From Euleptes europaea (Eukaryota > Chordata > Lepidosauria > Squamata > Sphaerodactylidae): 64,000 bases of DNA. The stretch covers positions 11,026,501-11,090,500 of the forward strand of contig NC_079328.1 in the NCBI RefSeq assembly GCF_029931775.1, read 5' to 3'. Made by a program: the position numbers and the translations under genes. Positions 63,220-64,000 of the stretch are shown one piece after another. The notes beneath the pieces are model-generated. The model had not been told where the DNA came from, made no database searches, and saw only the letters and a list, made by a program, of their open reading frames with translations. Each line of letters begins with the position of its first letter. Position 1 is the first letter of the stretch.

Positions 63220-64000
63220 CAGAATAAGATTTGCATTGTTTCCCACTTTCCCCCCAAAGGATCTCAGGGAAGTTCCTCGCTGTCTCCATTTTCTCCCTAC
63301 AATCACCCTGTGGGATACCTTTAGGCTGAGAAAGATGAGCGACTGGGTCTCAGAGAGTTTGGTGGCAGTTTGGAGGCTAGATCAGACACTAATCACCCCT
63401 CTGAGACCACGTCTGCACATAGTTGGATATTGTGCTAGAGTGATCGTTCAAGAATGTGGACAACATTCAAGTCCAGCATAGCACCATAAAGACCAACACA
63501 TTTTTCCAGGACATAACCATTCATGAGTCAAAGCTTACTTTGTCAGGTACCCTGAGAAAAGTAATTGGCTTACTTCGCAGTGCTCCCCGTGAGAAGATTT
63601 CCTTCCCCCCAAACCCAACTGCCGCATAAAAAAGCATTTTAAGAACAAAAACAAAAAAAATGGAGCTACCTGAAAGAAGGGGGGGGGGAGAAATCCAAGC
63701 CTCATTTTAAAAAAGCCTTTCTTTTGCTCAGAAAGAGCTCCGAGGTAGCAGGAAGCACTTGAATCCCTGCCTCTTTACACATTGCTTTGTGATTGGCTGT
63801 GAGAGAAGCCACTCTTCTGATTTCCCCCCCCCCCCGTTTAACCATTGGCATACTGCTTTGAGGAGGGGATTGGAAAAGGGTGGGGTGTGATGGCACGGGG
63901 AAGCTCAACCCAAGGAGTATGCATGCTCTGTGACTCGAATGAGCCAGGATGGACAGAAGAGGAATGGGAAAAGCTGGGTTTGTTTTGCGTTGAAACAGCG
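63220..64000 (+). other. SRA1 intron 2 continuing past the window edge
   Basis: It contains a repeat related to 9216-9510 (about 63640-63810, gcaggaagcacttgaatccc) and homopolymer runs. No further SRA1 exon is seen. Confidence 0.5.

Noticed and set aside
59890-64000. A third SRA1 exon
   Set aside because: I looked for the conserved C-terminal domain (for example DDISRRL- or VKKRMA-like text) on the plus strand and found none; the region is SINEs, hAT and MITEs.

Overview
The window is a piece of a squamate (lizard-type) reptile nuclear genome. The diagnostic elements are a Sauria SINE, BovB/RTE fragments, a 5S-rRNA-headed SINE, many tRNA-headed SINEs, CR1 pieces and hAT-type MITEs. The host genes are spliced vertebrate genes, with GT/AG introns whose phases agree across every junction I checked.

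Layout from left to right. The last four exons of a coiled-coil gene I cannot name lie at 494-5588 (+). SLC35A4 (12404-13384, -) follows, with its upstream three-exon microprotein frame SLC35A4-MP (13983-18151, -); the two are probably read from one bicistronic mRNA. A repeat-filled gap of about 4.9 kb leads to APBB3 (start codon 23025, stop 51379, +). All 12 coding exons of APBB3 can be placed and give a continuous 488-residue protein with a WW domain and two PTB domains. The first two coding exons of SRA1 lie at 59600-59889 (+), and the rest of that gene is beyond the right edge. SLC35A4 and APBB3 are head to head and SRA1 follows APBB3 on the same strand, as in the human 5q31 cluster in inverted orientation. 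CD14 and TMCO6, which flank SLC35A4 in mammals, are not seen; the coiled-coil gene occupies that side.

The rest is introns and intergenic DNA with several layers of nested mobile elements. Many insertions keep readable target-site duplications: a Sauria SINE inside a MITE, hAT elements inside a SINE and inside a LINE, a LINE in APBB3 intron 3, and a CR1 tail inside a SINE. The most consequential is an antisense BovB tail that landed on the 5' splice site of APBB3 exon 8 and duplicated it. Other notable structures are a 300-bp nested palindrome 94 bp upstream of the APBB3 start codon, a fold-back of about 770 bp, Penelope-like remnants with hammerhead-like stem-loops, a SINE array in SRA1 intron 2, and a rearranged Ty3/gypsy fossil in APBB3 intron 1.

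The host genes are not known to form a pathway. SLC35A4 is a Golgi-type nucleotide-sugar transporter homologue, SLC35A4-MP is a mitochondrial microprotein, APBB3 is an adaptor of APP-family tails, and SRA1 is a dual RNA/protein coregulator. Their shared location is ancestral synteny.
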